Shown here: positions 35,294 through 47,450 of the stretch, in pieces
How positions within the stretch are numbered: position 1 is the stretch's first letter
How the letters are laid out: each line of letters begins with the position of its first letter
Origin: Castor canadensis
Taxonomy: Eukaryota > Chordata > Mammalia > Rodentia > Castoridae
Length of the DNA: 64,000 nucleotides
Direction: 5' to 3'
Assembly (NCBI RefSeq): GCF_047511655.1
Contig: NC_133390.1
Coordinates: 126,905,583 to 126,969,582, forward strand
Program-made: the position numbers and the translations under genes
Notes under the pieces: model-generated
The model's database searches: none
What the model was told of the DNA's origin: nothing
The model's input: only the letters and a program-made list of their open reading frames with translations

Positions 35294-35617
35294 CTGTTTC
35301 CCCATATCCAAAGGTGAAGTTCTCCATTAGAGTTTTCAAGAATGTGTTGTATGTTCTGAAAGTCACTCCAAATTAGGTGCCCATAACTATCCAGGGCAAC
35401 AGAAGCAGCCTTGTTGGAATCAATGTCCTGCTTCCCAGTGGGCACTGGGAAGGACAGACATTTAATGTTGGCTTTAAACACATCTGGCACCTTGCAGTAA
35501 TAGTAACAATGGGAACACAGGGTGAGGAAGCAGTCAGAGTGAACTGTGGTGTTTAAGGAGTGATGAGTAGTAGGAAGTTGAATCTTAAAGTCGGTCTGGG
35601 AGACAGTGGCTCCGAAC
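35294..35617 (-). other. Unassigned exon-like ORF antisense to CMTM8 intron 2
   Basis: On the - strand a 128-codon open frame (35290-35676) contains a 324-bp block bounded by a good acceptor (pyrimidine tract CTGGTTCCTCTTCTTCCAG, boundary at 35617) and a consensus donor (ACAG|GTGAGT, boundary at 35294). The block is a multiple of three and both boundaries are phase 2, so it would be a symmetric internal exon. The peptide is Ser/Thr/Cys-rich in its first half (contains CSHCYYYCKVPD) with an aromatic C-terminal part (LWIWGN). I recognise no family. No partner exon, start codon context or polyadenylation signal was found nearby. It could be a chance ORF, an alternative exon, or part of an antisense transcript. 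Confidence 0.3.
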
Positions 35618-35679
35618 CTGGAAGAAGAGGAACCAGACAGTAACGGGAGCACAGAGCATGCATGAGTGAACTGCACCTT

Positions 35680-36389
35680 TTGTTTCCACTTTGGCTTGGT
35701 ACTCGATTTCTAGTTAAGTTGTCTAGCTCAAAGCCTGGCAGACTTCCTCTATAAAGGACTACAAGGTAAGTGGTGTTGTCTTCTTGAGCCACACTGTCTC
35801 TGTCGCTAGTCAACTCTTGTAAGTGAATGAGCATGACTGTGTTCTAGTAAAACTTTATTTACAAAAACTAGTGGCGGGCCATAGTTCTTGCACAGTCTCT
35901 TCATCCAGCCTAAAGCTCCTTCCTTGGTTCATTCCATCAAATTTTTTAAAATATTGCCTTTAATGGTACCTTTCAAAAAAGTTAACACTACCTCCCTGGC
36001 TTTAAATTATTTGATTTACATTTTCGGTATTTATCCACATATTATGTCCCATTTTAGAGACAAGTAAACTGAGGTTTGGAGTCTTGTGACTGCACAGAGT
36101 CACATGGTGGGGGGGGTGAGGGGGATCTGTGTCTCTTCATTTCTACCCAGAGATTTTTCCTGACCTCCCATTCCGGGTGCTCCTCCGACCAAAGGTCAAG
36201 AGACTGGGACCTTTAGTGCCTTCAGAACTGTGTCATCACTCATCTTCAGCAAGGCCATCAGCTTCCCATCAGGTGTGACCCATTCATGTAGGAGGAACCA
36301 GACAGGTCATGCAAGTGAAAATCTCAGCCTTCTGCTGAGTTCTTGTTACCCCAGCATACTTTCTTAGCATCTTAAACAATTTGAGAGGG
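35680..36389. other. CMTM8 intron 2, mostly unassigned
   Basis: A MIR-like stretch lies at about 36030-36110 ('gacaagtaaactgaggtttg', 'gactgcacagagtcacatgg'). Confidence 0.4.
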
Positions 36390-36480
36390 TTTTTTGTTGT
36401 TGTTTTTTCAGTCCTAGGGATTAAAACCAGCTCTCATGAGCGCTGAGCAAGCACTGTACCACTGACCCATGTCCCCAACC
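36390..36480 (-). mobile_element. ID-type SINE
   Basis: Antisense tRNA-like unit ('cctagggattaaaaccagct', 'gagcaagcactgtaccactg') with a T/G-rich tail on the left. Confidence 0.7.
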
Positions 36481-36617
36481 TGAGAATATCCTTCACATCA
36501 TAAAAAAATATTCAGGAGATATGCTTCCATGATTGCTAAATTGTTTTTTTTTCCTCTAAGAATACAGAAATCTGTGAACTCACCCAATTATAAAATATTT
36601 ACAGCCAGCCAGCCAGC

Positions 36618-36830
36618 CAGGCCCAGTGACTTACACCTGTAATGCTAGCTATTTGAGAGACTGAGATCTGGAGAATTGAGGTTCAAGGCCAACTCAAGCA
36701 AATAGTTCATGAGAGCCCATCTCCAAAATAACCAGAGCAAAATGGACTGGAGGCATGGCTCATGTAATAGAGTACCTGCTTTGCAAGCATGAATCCCTGA
36801 GTTTAAACCCCAATCGCACCAAAATAAAAA
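36618..36830 (+). mobile_element. Composite B1 + tRNA-type SINE
   Basis: A 7SL-like part (36618-36735, 'cacctgtaatgctagctatt') is joined through 'aataaccagagcaaaatgg' to a tRNA-like part ('ggcatggctcatgtaataga', 'ctgagtttaaaccccaat'). It is preceded by a (CAGC)n run. Confidence 0.85.
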
Positions 36831-37556
36831 CAGTCAAATATATGAAACCTCATTTTCTGCTGGCAGAAGCTGCAGGGCAAGCATGCCTGACCTGTAGTTG
36901 GGCTTTTATTTATGATGCCTATCAAAGCACTTGTGAGTTGGGTGAGCTGTGCTACCTGATGATCCAGAGTGGGGACTAGAAAAGGTTCCCATCTGCAAAC
37001 ACTGAAGGCTTACACTAAACTTCTGCATTCCTATTGCCCAGCAGAATCCCCCACAGAACGGTGCGGGACTTGGTGTTGGCCCTTACTGTCATGTCCCAGC
37101 TGTAATCAGGGGCGTGGTAAGCATGAAGCCTGGTCTTCATTGACACAGCACATGTGCTCCTGGAGCCGGATGGGCCACCTTAACTCTGGCTACACAAGCC
37201 TGTACCCCGGACCAGTCACACCAGTGGACTCTTGGTAGAAATGCAGCCGTGGGTCCCACTCCACTGACTGAGTCAGATGCTGCTGAGGGCATGGGCATCT
37301 CTGTTGTGACAAGCACTCCAGATTGTTCCTAGGTCCCTAACACATGGAAACACGATTTTAAAGATAATTATAGTCAACACTCCCCAAGTCCAAACATTTA
37401 GGCCAGATGTGAATTAAGTTGTTTTTTTCTTTTCAAATTTTAGAAAGATAATTAGGTAATTTGATGCATTTACTACAGTGTGTGACATGGACCTGTGTGT
37501 GTCGGGAGCAGGATTCTAGTAAGGGACATGAATGTTTCTGTAAGACACATGAATTA

Positions 37557-37644
37557 GGCCTGTTAGAGCAGCTCAAGTGGTAGAGACCTGCCTAGCAAGC
37601 ATGAAGCCCTGAGTTCAAACCCCAGTCCCACCAAAAAAAAAAAA
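37557..37644 (+). mobile_element. tRNA-derived SINE
   Basis: 'gagcagctcaagtggtagag', then 'ccctgagttcaaaccccagt' and an A12 tail. Confidence 0.85.
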
Positions 37645-40600
37645 GAGCAAGAGAACGCATGAGTTTTCCTGCTTAAGGGACAACAAAGACCACACCACCC
37701 CTATGTCAGATCAAGTCAGTTTTTGCTGCTGAATGACTTGAATTTGCTTTTGTTTCTCAGACATTTAGGGAATCTAAAGCTGCAGAGAAGGGACTGGTAG
37801 TCCACCCAGGAACTTGCTAGGAGACTACTCCTGGGACACCAAAAAAAGCAGTTATACTACCTCGCTCCTTGACCAGCAAGGCCAAGCTTTGCACAGGACT
37901 CGTGTCTTAGTAGTCCACTCCCGTCTGTGTCTGGACAGGTGCAGACACCTACATCTGCCCTTCATATTCTGCAAGAGTGGCTGCTGTTTCCCAGGAGCAC
38001 CTCTGAGCTCCTGGGCTACGGCTGTCCTAATACCATTGCTCAAAGAGGCCTGCGTGGGTTTTATGGCAAATCAGACTTGAGCTAAAAGTTCAAGGCAATA
38101 AAATTTGCCCTCGTCTTGGCACTGAGCACCAGAGCCTACAGAGAGCCTTTCCTGAAAATCCTCCAAAAGACCTTCCACAAATGATGGTGCCCAAACTGAG
38201 TGCAGGACTCAGGAGCAAGGGCTGAGGCCCACAGTGCGCCCCATCCTGTTGGCTCCATCTCCAGCCAATCTACCTTAGCCTGCGAGCTAAGTCCCTGCTG
38301 CTACTGTGGGACTGTGACATGACCAGGATCCACTGAGACTTCCTGTCCTGTTAACCTGTCCATTCCAGGGACTTAGTCTGGAGGGCGCAGTCGAGTTCTA
38401 AATGAGTGCCTGTAACTGGCCTCTCCTTGATATAGTCATTACACAGGGATGAGAAAGTAAATGGCACAAGTAGTGCACATCACAATTTCACAGCTCTTTA
38501 ACAGCACTGACTCCTTTGAGATGGGTGAGACTTGTATAGTTTTTCCCATTTTGTAAATTAAGAGTATAGTAAGTTCGTTTATAAGTTTGATCCCAGCAAA
38601 AGAGAGAACAAGATACCATTGGCTTAAAACATGTTATTTCTTTCTCCCATAATAGCCCAAATGTAAGTCACCCATTTTATGAGATCAGCCAACATCCAGG
38701 TTTCTCCCACCTGTGGCTCATCCATCTCTAACACTTGGATTCTGGTCTGGAGTCCAAGAGAACAGCTTTAGTTCCTTCATCACATCTCTGTTCTAGTTAG
38801 GAGGAGAGAAGATTAAAGAGAGGCAAGGGGAGGACACACTTCTGTAAGCCACCATGTTGAAGTTGCATATGTTACTTGTGCTTGCAGTCTACTAGCCTAG
38901 CCATGGTCACATGACCACACCTTCCAGGAAAAGCTGAAATGTAGGATCTTTATTCTGTGCTCAGGTAGAAACTGCTACTATATGAGAAGAGAGAGCAGGT
39001 GGCAAAAGACATCTAGCAGCTCTGCCACAGTGGAAACAGCTGAAAGAGGTGACTCATCCACAGCCACACAGCCCATGAGCAACGAGCTGGGGACGGAAGT
39101 CTGCATTCAAGTCTCTTTGCTCATCCATCTCCTATATCCTGTGGCCTTTCTCCTTGTTGCTTGCCACATTCTCCCTCCTTTATTTTCGCCTTCAGTTGTG
39201 GATTTAAAACACAGCTCTTGTTCACGTGGCTGAGAATCGTCATGGTGGCTGAGAATCGTCATGCATGAAAATCCCTGCAGATCACACTTGGAATGGCACT
39301 TGGAGATCCTCTAGCAGCTGGCTGTGGGCAAAGAGGGGGTTTTGTTATAGCATCAGCCTGGAGCTTCTCAGCCTTTGCCTAGACAATATATTTTCCACAA
39401 TAGGGATGTCTCTTGTCTTAACACTTGGTGATGAAGGCTAGAGTAAGAAAGGCACATGGAGGGTGAACAGGATGCCCCTATTGCCCTGAAGACGGACTCT
39501 GATGGAAAAGATGGGTGTGCACAAGGCTAATTAGAACATTAAGCAGAGTGACATCTTATAAACGTTAAAAGACTGGTGAAGTTCTAGGGGAAGAAGGACC
39601 TGTCCTCATAACTGCTCACGTAGACTTGTGGAAGTTTGAGAACTCAAACTCTGTCTTCCTGTAAGTTCCTGAGGACCTGGTGTCAGACACCAGCCTGACA
39701 GTCCTATGTTCTTAGCTGTCTACATAGACTCAGCAAAGGCTGGAGCATGCAGTCTCCCTCATGTCAATGTTCTTCTCCAGTCATAGTTTCCAGTTGGGCC
39801 CATAGCCATCCCCTGAGTCTTACCCTTGAGATAAGAACATTCTCTCCTGGCCTACATGGGGAGCAGAAACACCCCAGAGATGGCCAGCCAACATGACAAA
39901 AGGCTTGGTTCCTATTACCTGAGGCTGTCATGCCAGCTGTGGCTGCTTGAGCTTGTTCCATGAGAGAGGAGCAACTTTCTTAAGTCACTGGTTGTATTAC
40001 TACAGCCAAATCCATGACCTGAAATTCCTCTTAGTGTTAGGAGAGTGGCCAGTGAGCTTCCTCTGAATGCCTTTTGTTGAGGAGTGGCAGGAAGCAGTTT
40101 CAAGGTTGGATGTGACCTTTGAATCAGTAGTGTTTGGTATCTCCATGGGCATCCACTACCCTCCATCGTGTGGGCAGCAGTAGTGGGTTGGCCGCCCCAA
40201 GGGCGGTCAGTTACCTCTTGGGGCAGCTAGGACAGCTGTTTCAAAAGTAGTGTCTGGCTGGTTGATTAAAGGAAGTAAGTTGAACTCCCAGTGTAAAAGG
40301 TGAGAAATGGAAGCTGGTCTCTTGTTCCTCAGAGGTGACTATGTCTAGCCATTCCTACATTTCTCAGAAAGTGGCAAGGCCTTCAGCTGGGAAACAGCTA
40401 ATGTATGTAACTCCATGTTCTAAGAGGGGATGTGAAAAAAAGCTAGGTTTCCATTTTAAGAACATACAGTTGTGATCTTATACCCAAACCAGGAAAGACA
40501 TATAGCCAGCAAATGAAAGGAGCCATCCAGAAGGACCAGGGCTTCTGAGGGACACATTTCTAAGGGCAGGTGGCATCAAAGGCTGGGACCTGGCCCTGTC

Positions 40601-41496
40601 TTAAGGACCCATTGCCTTAACCCAGGGCCGGCTGAGCAGTGTGAGGCAGATGGGCATGGTGTGCTCCTCCTCTCAGAGGGCTGGGCCCATATCTGGGAAA
40701 TGAGGAAACTTTTCTTTGCAAAAAAGGAAGGTTGCTTCCTTTCTGCTCCCTAGCCATTCCTTTGTCTCTGAATTACCGGGGTGGGGAGGGGTGGTGAAGA
40801 GGGGGTGGTGCTCCCTGAGAGTCACCCTCTTCCTCCCTGTGTTGCTGTCGGTTTAAACCCTCCCCACCCAATCCCACACACAATTCAAACAAGGACCAAC
40901 CTTTGCACATTTCAGAGCACGTTCCCTAGAGTTAAACATAACTGAAAACCAGTTCCTACTTGAATTTACATGGCTATTCTCTAAGAATAGGAAAAAATGG
41001 ATGAAATTGTTTCCTGAAGGGCTGTGATGATACCTGTAGCCTCCTTTTTAGTTCTAAGAACTTGGCGCTTGCACAGACCAGCTCACTTGTGTCCCCCTAG
41101 CTTAAAGCCAGTGGCAAGAACAGCCGGGTGTGCCAGGGGACAGTCTCCCAGTGCTGCAGGGACGTATGTCCAAGGGCTGTGACTGGGGCCTTTGGATGAG
41201 GGTGACCTCGCTGTGCAGCCCCTCCTGCTGCCTCCTCCCTCTGTCACTGTCACTGCAGTTTGGAGGGACAGGATCAAGAGCCAGTTGAGGAAGAGTGGTG
41301 GCAGGGGGTGCAGCATGCAATCTGGGAACTTGGAGGGCAGAGGGCGTCTGACACCTGAGCTGGTGTGAAACCCTCTCTTGCTCACTGATTGTTCTGCCCT
41401 TCCCCAGCTGTGCCCTTGGGCCCCTCACCACACTCTGGTGTATTCTGGCCAAGTGTGGTCCTCCCCTCCCTCAGCACTGCCCATCTCTCTTCACAG
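37645..41496. other. CMTM8 intron 2, second half
   Basis: Mostly unique sequence. An ancient repeat-like block lies at about 38600-38840 ('ccattggcttaaaacatgtt'). ORFs up to 122 codons near 41083-41496 overlap the exon 3 region in wrong frames or on the other strand and are shadows. Confidence 0.5.
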
Positions 41497-41613
41497 GGCC
41501 TGTGCTTTAACGGCAGTGCCTTCATCTTGTACCTCTCAGCCGCAGTGGTAGATGCGTCTTCTGTCTCCCCGGAGAAGGACAGCCACAACTTCAACAGCTG
41601 GGCGGCCTCCTCG
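41497..41613 (+). CDS. CMTM8: CMTM8 coding exon 3
   Basis: A 117-bp exon (39 codons, phase 0/0) follows a CTCTCTTCACAG acceptor and ends at TCG|GTGAGTG. It starts GLCFNGSAFILYLS and runs through DASSVSPEKDSHNFNSWAASS, continuing the CMTM8 frame from exon 2 exactly. It supplies part of the third membrane helix and the extracellular loop of the MARVEL fold. The neighbouring bases in the same frame stay open for about 25 codons into the intron, so an ORF finder extends it to 41691. The splice donor and the continuation in exon 4 set the true end at 41613. Confidence 0.96.
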
Positions 41614-42056
41614 GTGAGTGAGCCCTTCACCTCCCTCCCCACGAGCAAGGAGAACAAGGTGATCTGCAGGAAAAACTGCCTCTTAGAATAGTGACAGCAG
41701 GGCAATTGGCTGGTTGGTTTGAAAACATCAAAAACTGTTGGGACCTCCAACTCTGTGTATGAGAGCCAGAGGAAATGACCAGAGCATTCCTGTCATTCCC
41801 AGGAACCCCACTGCCTAGAGCTTCCTAAATTGGAGGAGGTTGTGGGAAGTGACCTAATTCCATTTGACTTCTTAAAGAGTGGAAGTGTTTGTTTATGCAT
41901 TGAGAATGCCTAGAAAAATAGGTTCCTTCCGGAGCCTGGGATCAAGAAATGAGGGGAAAGAGTGAGGAACTGTGACTTTTTACTTGATGAACTGTTTTTT
42001 AAAATCATAACCATGTATTCTTTTTCTATTTTGAAAAAAAAAATTGGGAACTATAG

Positions 42057-42177
42057 GCCAGGTATGGTGATATGCATCTATATTCCCAGCACTTGTGAGG
42101 CAGAGGCAGGTGGATTGAGAGTTTGAGGCCAGCCTGGACTACACAGTGAGACCCTGTCTCAAAAAAAGAAAAAAAAT
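42057..42177 (+). mobile_element. B1 SINE in CMTM8 intron 3
   Basis: GGCCAGGTATGGTGATATGC, 'cccagcacttgtgaggcaga', 'gaggccagcctggactacac' and an A-rich tail: a complete B1-like monomer. Confidence 0.88.
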
Positions 42178-42838
42178 TGCTCTGCAATTAACCTTACACT
42201 ATCCCATCCCCCAAAGAAGCCTATGGGGGAGAGGGCATTTAGATAGGAATGCCAGAATGGTATTTCTGGAAACTTGGTTACCTAGAGGTTCACTGTTACT
42301 ATTTACTTTTCTCTGTACTTGAAAACCTATTTAAACATAGAGATGTGGGCACATAGCATTGAAACTCACACGCTTTGGTAAGATTGGGCTCACACAGCAA
42401 GAATGAGCTAGAACAGATGGCAGATGCCCCTACTCAAAATGGGCCTTCACTTTCCTACCCCGAGTGTGCTGCCGCTCTAGCCCTCTCAGCCCACTTCTGT
42501 GAGCTGACTGTCCGTCTGAGGTTGGCCCCTAATCTACATTTGTCACTAAATCAGAAGTGATACAGCTTTCTCAGATGCATGGCCACCATATTCACTCCCA
42601 AGTAAACTCCCTGAGGCTATTTGAATAAAACTATGGGCTTTCCAAATCTGTTCCAAAAAATAAAAACAGCATGGCCAGAAATCATTTGGAAAGGAAGGTA
42701 ATTGAACCAATAAAGTAATTTTATGTGAAAAGGCCTACGCCTAGGCAGTATTGTGAGCACAGGATTCTGTGGGGGAGATAACTCTTGCTAAGTAGGGTGC
42801 GTCCTGACCCTTTTCTCTTTGTGCTTTGTTTTCTGCAG

Positions 42839-42922
42839 TTCTTTGCCTTCCTGGTCACCATCTGCTACGCTGGAAACACGTATTTCAGTTTTATAGCATG
42901 GAGGTCCAGGACTGTACAGTGA
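42839..42922 (+). CDS. CMTM8: CMTM8 last coding exon and stop codon
   Basis: The exon begins after TTTGTTTTCTGCAG and encodes 27 residues starting FFAFLVTICYAGNTYF and ending WRSRTVQ, followed by TGA at 42920-42922. This is the fourth membrane helix and the short cytoplasmic tail of CMTM8. Exons 2 to 4 give 124 of about 173 residues expected for the family, so only the first exon (about 49 codons) is missing and it lies before position 1. All three introns are phase 0. The ORF is too short for automatic ORF lists, but the splice sites and the peptide make it certain. Confidence 0.95.
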   Translation, partial: FFAFLVTICYAGNTYFSFIAWRSRTVQ

Positions 42923-43545
42923 TTTACCATTTTGATAATTAAAAGAAAAACCAGGAAGAATCTCACTGTAAAAACAGCTGTAGGTATAATGTATATTTCC
43001 ACAGAATTGTATTTAACTAATGTTTTTATATAGTTAGTTAAATTTGCTGGCAGTGGTTTGTTACATTGAACTGGATACTTATTTGCAAAGTGCTATAGAT
43101 TATAATGAACTCTTAAGTATCTGTTGGTGTAATCATAGACCCTATTTTCTTAGACAGTCTATAAACAATGCTAATATTAAGAATTTGTCAGGTTTGTAAA
43201 CCTAATTTTTAAATGCCAGATTCTTTTGTGATTAAATATTGCAAAATCCCAGCTGATGTTGTGTCCATTGAGAAAGGAGACCGCCATCTGTGGGAAAACT
43301 CTAACCCTCCCAGGACTGCCCAGGTGCCATATTGTCAGGAGACACTTGCCCTCAATCAGGGCAGGATGGCAGGAGAGATTCATCTCCTCAGATCTTTGGA
43401 TCTCAGCACCCCCAACTCTCAACGTCCCCACAAGTGGGCCCAGAAAGCATCCAATGAGACATGACCTTGAGGCTGGTAATGAGGCTGGCAAATGGTGCTG
43501 CCTGGTGTTTTTCCTATGACATATTAAAGTACAGAAAGAGCCATT
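42923..43545 (+). other. CMTM8: CMTM8 3' untranslated region
   Basis: The AT-rich sequence after the stop codon fits a 3'UTR. The best polyadenylation signal is ATTAAA at 43523-43528, giving a 3'UTR of about 620 bp. An earlier ATTAAA-like site (about 42938) is too close to the stop to be the main one. The end is inferred from the signal only. A 171-codon ORF on the opposite strand (43177-43692) overlaps it and looks accidental. Confidence 0.6.
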
Positions 43546-44860
43546 GAGAGGACAAATAATGTGCATATGCCTTAAATCATCTTGCCAACCACAGTGACTG
43601 TGTGCATCATATTTTATGGAAATTTCTGGACCCAAAGTTCTCACCAGTGTTATCAGATGGGAAGAATGCAAATCAGCAAAGCAGATGTGCACTAGATGCA
43701 GTGGTTTTAGTCAGGACAGTTCTTGCTGGCACAGCAGGTATCCTGGGTGATTTGTTGGAAGAAAAAGAAAACAGACACACACAGAAATGTTAGAGTTGCT
43801 GACATGAACAGAGTTGAGCCATGGCTCTGTCATTGATCTCCCGTTGACTCCCAAGCCTTCTCGCAGCCTCTTATTGTTTCCTTCTCTTGTGTGTCCCTTG
43901 AGTTGGTCCTCCTGTTTATCTGGTTCTCCATACTCCATACTCCTACTCCATACTCTGTTTGCCCCTATGTGATAGAATTGAGATTTCTCTGGAAATCTCA
44001 CTGCAGACCTTTGAAAGTATGGTGAAGAATGTTCTTGGGGCGTGACGTGGAGGCTCCAAGCATGAAGCATCGGAGTCGGGGAGGCATACTGGCCCACTCT
44101 TAGCCAACAGTTAAAAGCCTTGGAAGGTCAGCCTTTCTTGTTGCAGCCTGCAGATCGGTGCTGTGGTCTTTGGGGGCTGACTCCATGTCATTCCCTGGGT
44201 CAGTCTGAACTTGCTGGTTTTGCAAAAACAGCTGAAGTGACCAGTTGGTTGTGTGCTCTGCTTCTCTGTCCATGGCTCCTTCTGTATTCACTGAGCATTG
44301 GCACCCTTCACATGCCCTGTAGGGTTTCTAAAGTACTTTATGTTGCGATAGGCTCCATAAAAGGCAGACAAACAGTAACCTACAGAGGTCTGTTTCTATA
44401 AATAGTAAAAAGGAGGTCTGCTTTTATGTACTGTGGGAGAATGTGTCATTTCTGCAGCCATGGCCATTATATAGGAGGGAACTTCTGGGGTAAAAAGTGC
44501 CATAAGCTATACTTTTAGATGTTCTCCAAACAGACATCTGAACAGTTTTAGGTCTTTCTTATTTGGTACCACTGAAGAGATGTTCCAAGGCCCAGGGTCA
44601 GGTACATCCATGGAGGGGCTTGCTGTCTTGTGTTTATTTGTGGTTTTTCAGGAGCAAGACTCCGTGCTGTCCTGATTGTTCACCAAACAAACACAAAAAA
44701 GCATCTATTTTTAACCAAAGGGAAATTATTATTTCCTCTTATGGCAACTGAGAGACCTTGTTCACAAATAATTTTTAAGTGCGGATGGCAAAATGATTCT
44801 CCATTATTAGATGAAGCTGTTTATTTTGAACTGGGTTTGCTTTCATTGTTTAAGAAAGTA
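43546..44860. other. Intergenic, no feature seen
   Basis: Downstream flank of CMTM8. Short ORFs only. Confidence 0.4.
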
Positions 44861-45065
44861 GAGGCTGTGTGCAATGCCTATAATTCCAGCTACCCGGGAG
44901 GGAGGATCAGGCAGTCAGAGGCCAGCCGAGACAAGTACAAATGTGTATGACTCTATTTGAAAAATAGCTAAAGCAAAAAAAGGGTTGGAGTGTGGCTCAA
45001 GTGGTAGAGGTCTGCCTAGCAAGTGCGAGGCCCTGAGTTCAAACCCAGTACCGCCAAAAAAAAAA
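44861..45065 (+). mobile_element. Composite B1 + tRNA-type SINE
   Basis: A shortened 7SL-like part ('tgcctataattccagctacc') plus a tRNA-like part with well-kept boxes ('gagtgtggctcaagtggtag', 'ctgagttcaaacccagtacc'). Confidence 0.85.
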
Positions 45066-45543
45066 TTGGTTTCTGGGTGGTTGAAGAATATTATTACAGG
45101 GGAAGTGACAGCGTTACTTGAAGTTGACTCTACCACCATCTGTGCTCAACATCTGTGTTCACCTTAGCTGCACATGGCCTCAGAGACGCAGCTCGATGGG
45201 TGTTAGTTTGATGTATTTACGCACTCATGGCAAATCAATAAAATGCTCGTGGCAGTTAATCTCTCTTCATTGCTATTTCGAATTCATGCTCCCAAAAGAT
45301 AAATATTTAGCAAATATTTGAAAACTACAAGAAAATCTAGAGAGAAGAATGTTCAGTAATTTACTTTCAGATTTTTAAATTGCTCGCTTCACAGGAAAAT
45401 GCCTTCAGGATATTACCACACAAAAGATTTTAAATACCTAAACTATCTCTGTGTACTGCATGGGCATTTGGAAATGGCCTTACATAAATGTCCTCCTAGC
45501 AACATTCAACTGCCAAATATGAGTTGTAAGCAAAAACCTCAAA
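45066..45543. other. Intergenic, no feature seen
   Basis: AT-rich unique-looking sequence with an isolated AATAAA near 45238. Nothing supports a gene end here. Confidence 0.4.
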
Positions 45544-45635
45544 GGGGCTGGAGGAGTGGCTCAAGTGGTAGAGCTCCTGCCTAGCAGGCGTGAGGTCCTG
45601 AGTTCAAATTCCAGTATTGCAAAAAAAATAAAAAC
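45544..45635 (+). mobile_element. tRNA-derived SINE
   Basis: GGGGCTGGAGGAGTGGCTCA, then 'cctgagttcaaattccagt' and an A-rich tail. Confidence 0.88.
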
Positions 45636-46319
45636 CATAATCTGCAAAGGAAGATCAACTCCCTGCCCCACGGTGAAGACAGAGAGTGGCAGTGGAGGTT
45701 TTAGAGATCACTATTGTAAATTGGAGAGCTACATGTTTGTTATGTGCAAAAGAAGCTAGAGTCTAGGAGAAGTGTTTGACTTCAGAAACTCAGGAAGAAG
45801 AGTGGGAAGAAAGTTGACTGAGGAGACCTTCCATTTGGAAGATAGGTTTTGAGAAAACTTTCATGTCAGGAGGTTTTTTTTTTTTTTTTTTGCTAGAACA
45901 TTCAGATAAGCCAAATTAACCTAGAACATAGCAGACCTTGTCACTACCTCCTGGCATCTTTTCTCCCTCTTACTGGTTGCCTATCCTAGTTTTTATTCAG
46001 TACCCATGCCACCTGCTTACAGCCCAGGTACTTGGGGGAGGCAGACTCCACATGACTCCAGGCATGGAGCAAGTTGCTCAGCCTAAGCTAATCAATATAA
46101 GACCACCCTCTGGCCACAGTGATTGGTTCAGAGATGGTCATGTGACCTATGGCTTGCTTGAGAGTTCTGGGATAGAATCATGCTGACACTGTTTAAGATA
46201 CCTGCTGAATATTGAGCCTTTACTGTATGTGGGCACTGTGTGAAGGTCTTCCATCTGTTATCTCATTCAGCTCTCAGAACAATCCTATGAAGCAGATGCT
46301 AGCTTAATCCCTGCCCCCC
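45636..46319. other. Intergenic, MIR-like trace
   Basis: 46200-46305 reads like MIR ('tgggcactgtgtgaaggtct', 'caatcctatgaagcagatgc'). The rest is unassigned. Confidence 0.45.
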
Positions 46320-46403
46320 TTTTTTTGTGGGACTGGAGTTTGAACTCAGGGCTTCAGCATTTGCAAAGCAGGCACTCTACTGCTTGAGCCATGCCTCTTT
46401 CCT
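46320..46403 (-). mobile_element. tRNA-derived SINE
   Basis: Antisense unit 'ggagtttgaactcagggctt' to 'actgcttgagccatgcct', T-run on the left. Confidence 0.85.
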
Positions 46404-46611
46404 CATTTTAAAGATGAGGAAACTGAGGTACAAGAAGTTGAACTGTTTGATAAAACTCATCCAGTAATTGTAGAGCATGAGTGTATTAGCTGTAGGAGTT
46501 AATGTGAAGATCATATTAAATAGCATTTAATAATTTAAAGCATCTAACCTCCAGTAGAAAACTCAACAAATGTTTTATTTTTCCATTTTGGGGGGGGGTA
46601 GTTTTTGTTTG

Positions 46612-46708
46612 GTTTTTTGGTGGTAGTGGTGCTGGGGTTTAAACTCAGGGTCTTCTGCTTGGTAAGCAGATATTATACCACTTGAGCATTTCAGTCATGC
46701 CCTAGCCC
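46612..46708 (-). mobile_element. tRNA-derived SINE
   Basis: Antisense unit 'ggggtttaaactcagggtct' to 'accacttgagcatttcagtc'. Confidence 0.75.
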
Positions 46709-46929
46709 TTGGATTTTTATTTTCAGTTGACAATTACATATATTTTGGGGGTGCATATGTTTTGATATCGGTATAGATTGTGGGATGGTTAAGCAATGCT
46801 CACACTTTTAATAGAGCTTCTAGAAGTAACAGTTCTCTCCTTGGATGGTGACTGAGGAAATAGGTGGCTGGGAATTTGTTTGCAAATATTTTGCCACCAC
46901 AAGGAGGAGCGAGTTATAGGAAGGAAGAT

Positions 46930-47030
46930 GTCTGGGAGCATGGATCAAGTGGTAGAGCACCTGCCTAGCAAATAGGAGCCCTGGGCTCAACCTTCAGTAC
47001 CACCAAAAAAAAAAAAGAAAGAAAGAAAAG
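46930..47030 (+). mobile_element. tRNA-derived SINE with (GAAA)n tail
   Basis: 'ggagcatggatcaagtggta' and 'ccctgggctcaaccttcagt' followed by A12 and a GAAA repeat. Confidence 0.82.
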
Positions 47031-47363
47031 AAGCCATTGATGATAACATTATTGAGCCATTGAATTAATTCAGCCCTAAAAGCTACCAAACTCTGACCTT
47101 GCAATTACATGAGCTATTCTTCTTACTTTCCTTAAACTGACTTTGGTTCCTTGCAACAGTGTGTGTCCTAACCAGTAACAGCACATCCCGATAACATGGT
47201 GATGATGGGAGAAGTCAGTTTATCCAAGCTGCTACTTAGCAATGGGAAGATTAAAAAAAAAAAAGTTTGAGCAAGCAACTGCAGTTGTTTAGAGGGGTGA
47301 AAGCATGGGAGATTCTAGAAGGAGAGACAGCAGGGAGGGTGGGCACTCAGGAGTGTCTGGAGC

Positions 47364-47450
47364 TGGGGCAGGGCCTGTAGCTCAGTTGGTAGAGTGCCCA
47401 CCTAGCACATGTGAGACCCTGGGTTTGACCCCCAGCATCACCACCAAAAC
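47364..47450 (+). mobile_element. ID-type SINE with well-kept tRNA half
   Basis: GGGGCAGGGCCTGTAGCTCA, 'gttggtagagtgcccaccta' and 'gggtttgacccccagcatca'. The A and B boxes are nearly canonical but it ends in CACCAAAAC-rich text rather than a gene terminator, so it is a SINE and not a tRNA gene. Confidence 0.8.

Noticed and set aside
43177-43692. 171-codon ORF antisense to the CMTM8 3'UTR
   Set aside because: No recognisable motif; better explained as chance in a region already assigned to the 3'UTR.
47364-47450. Possible functional tRNA-Ala gene
   Set aside because: Box spacing is tRNA-like, but the 3' end runs into a CACC/AAAC tail without a T-run terminator and many sister copies exist, so it is an ID-type SINE.
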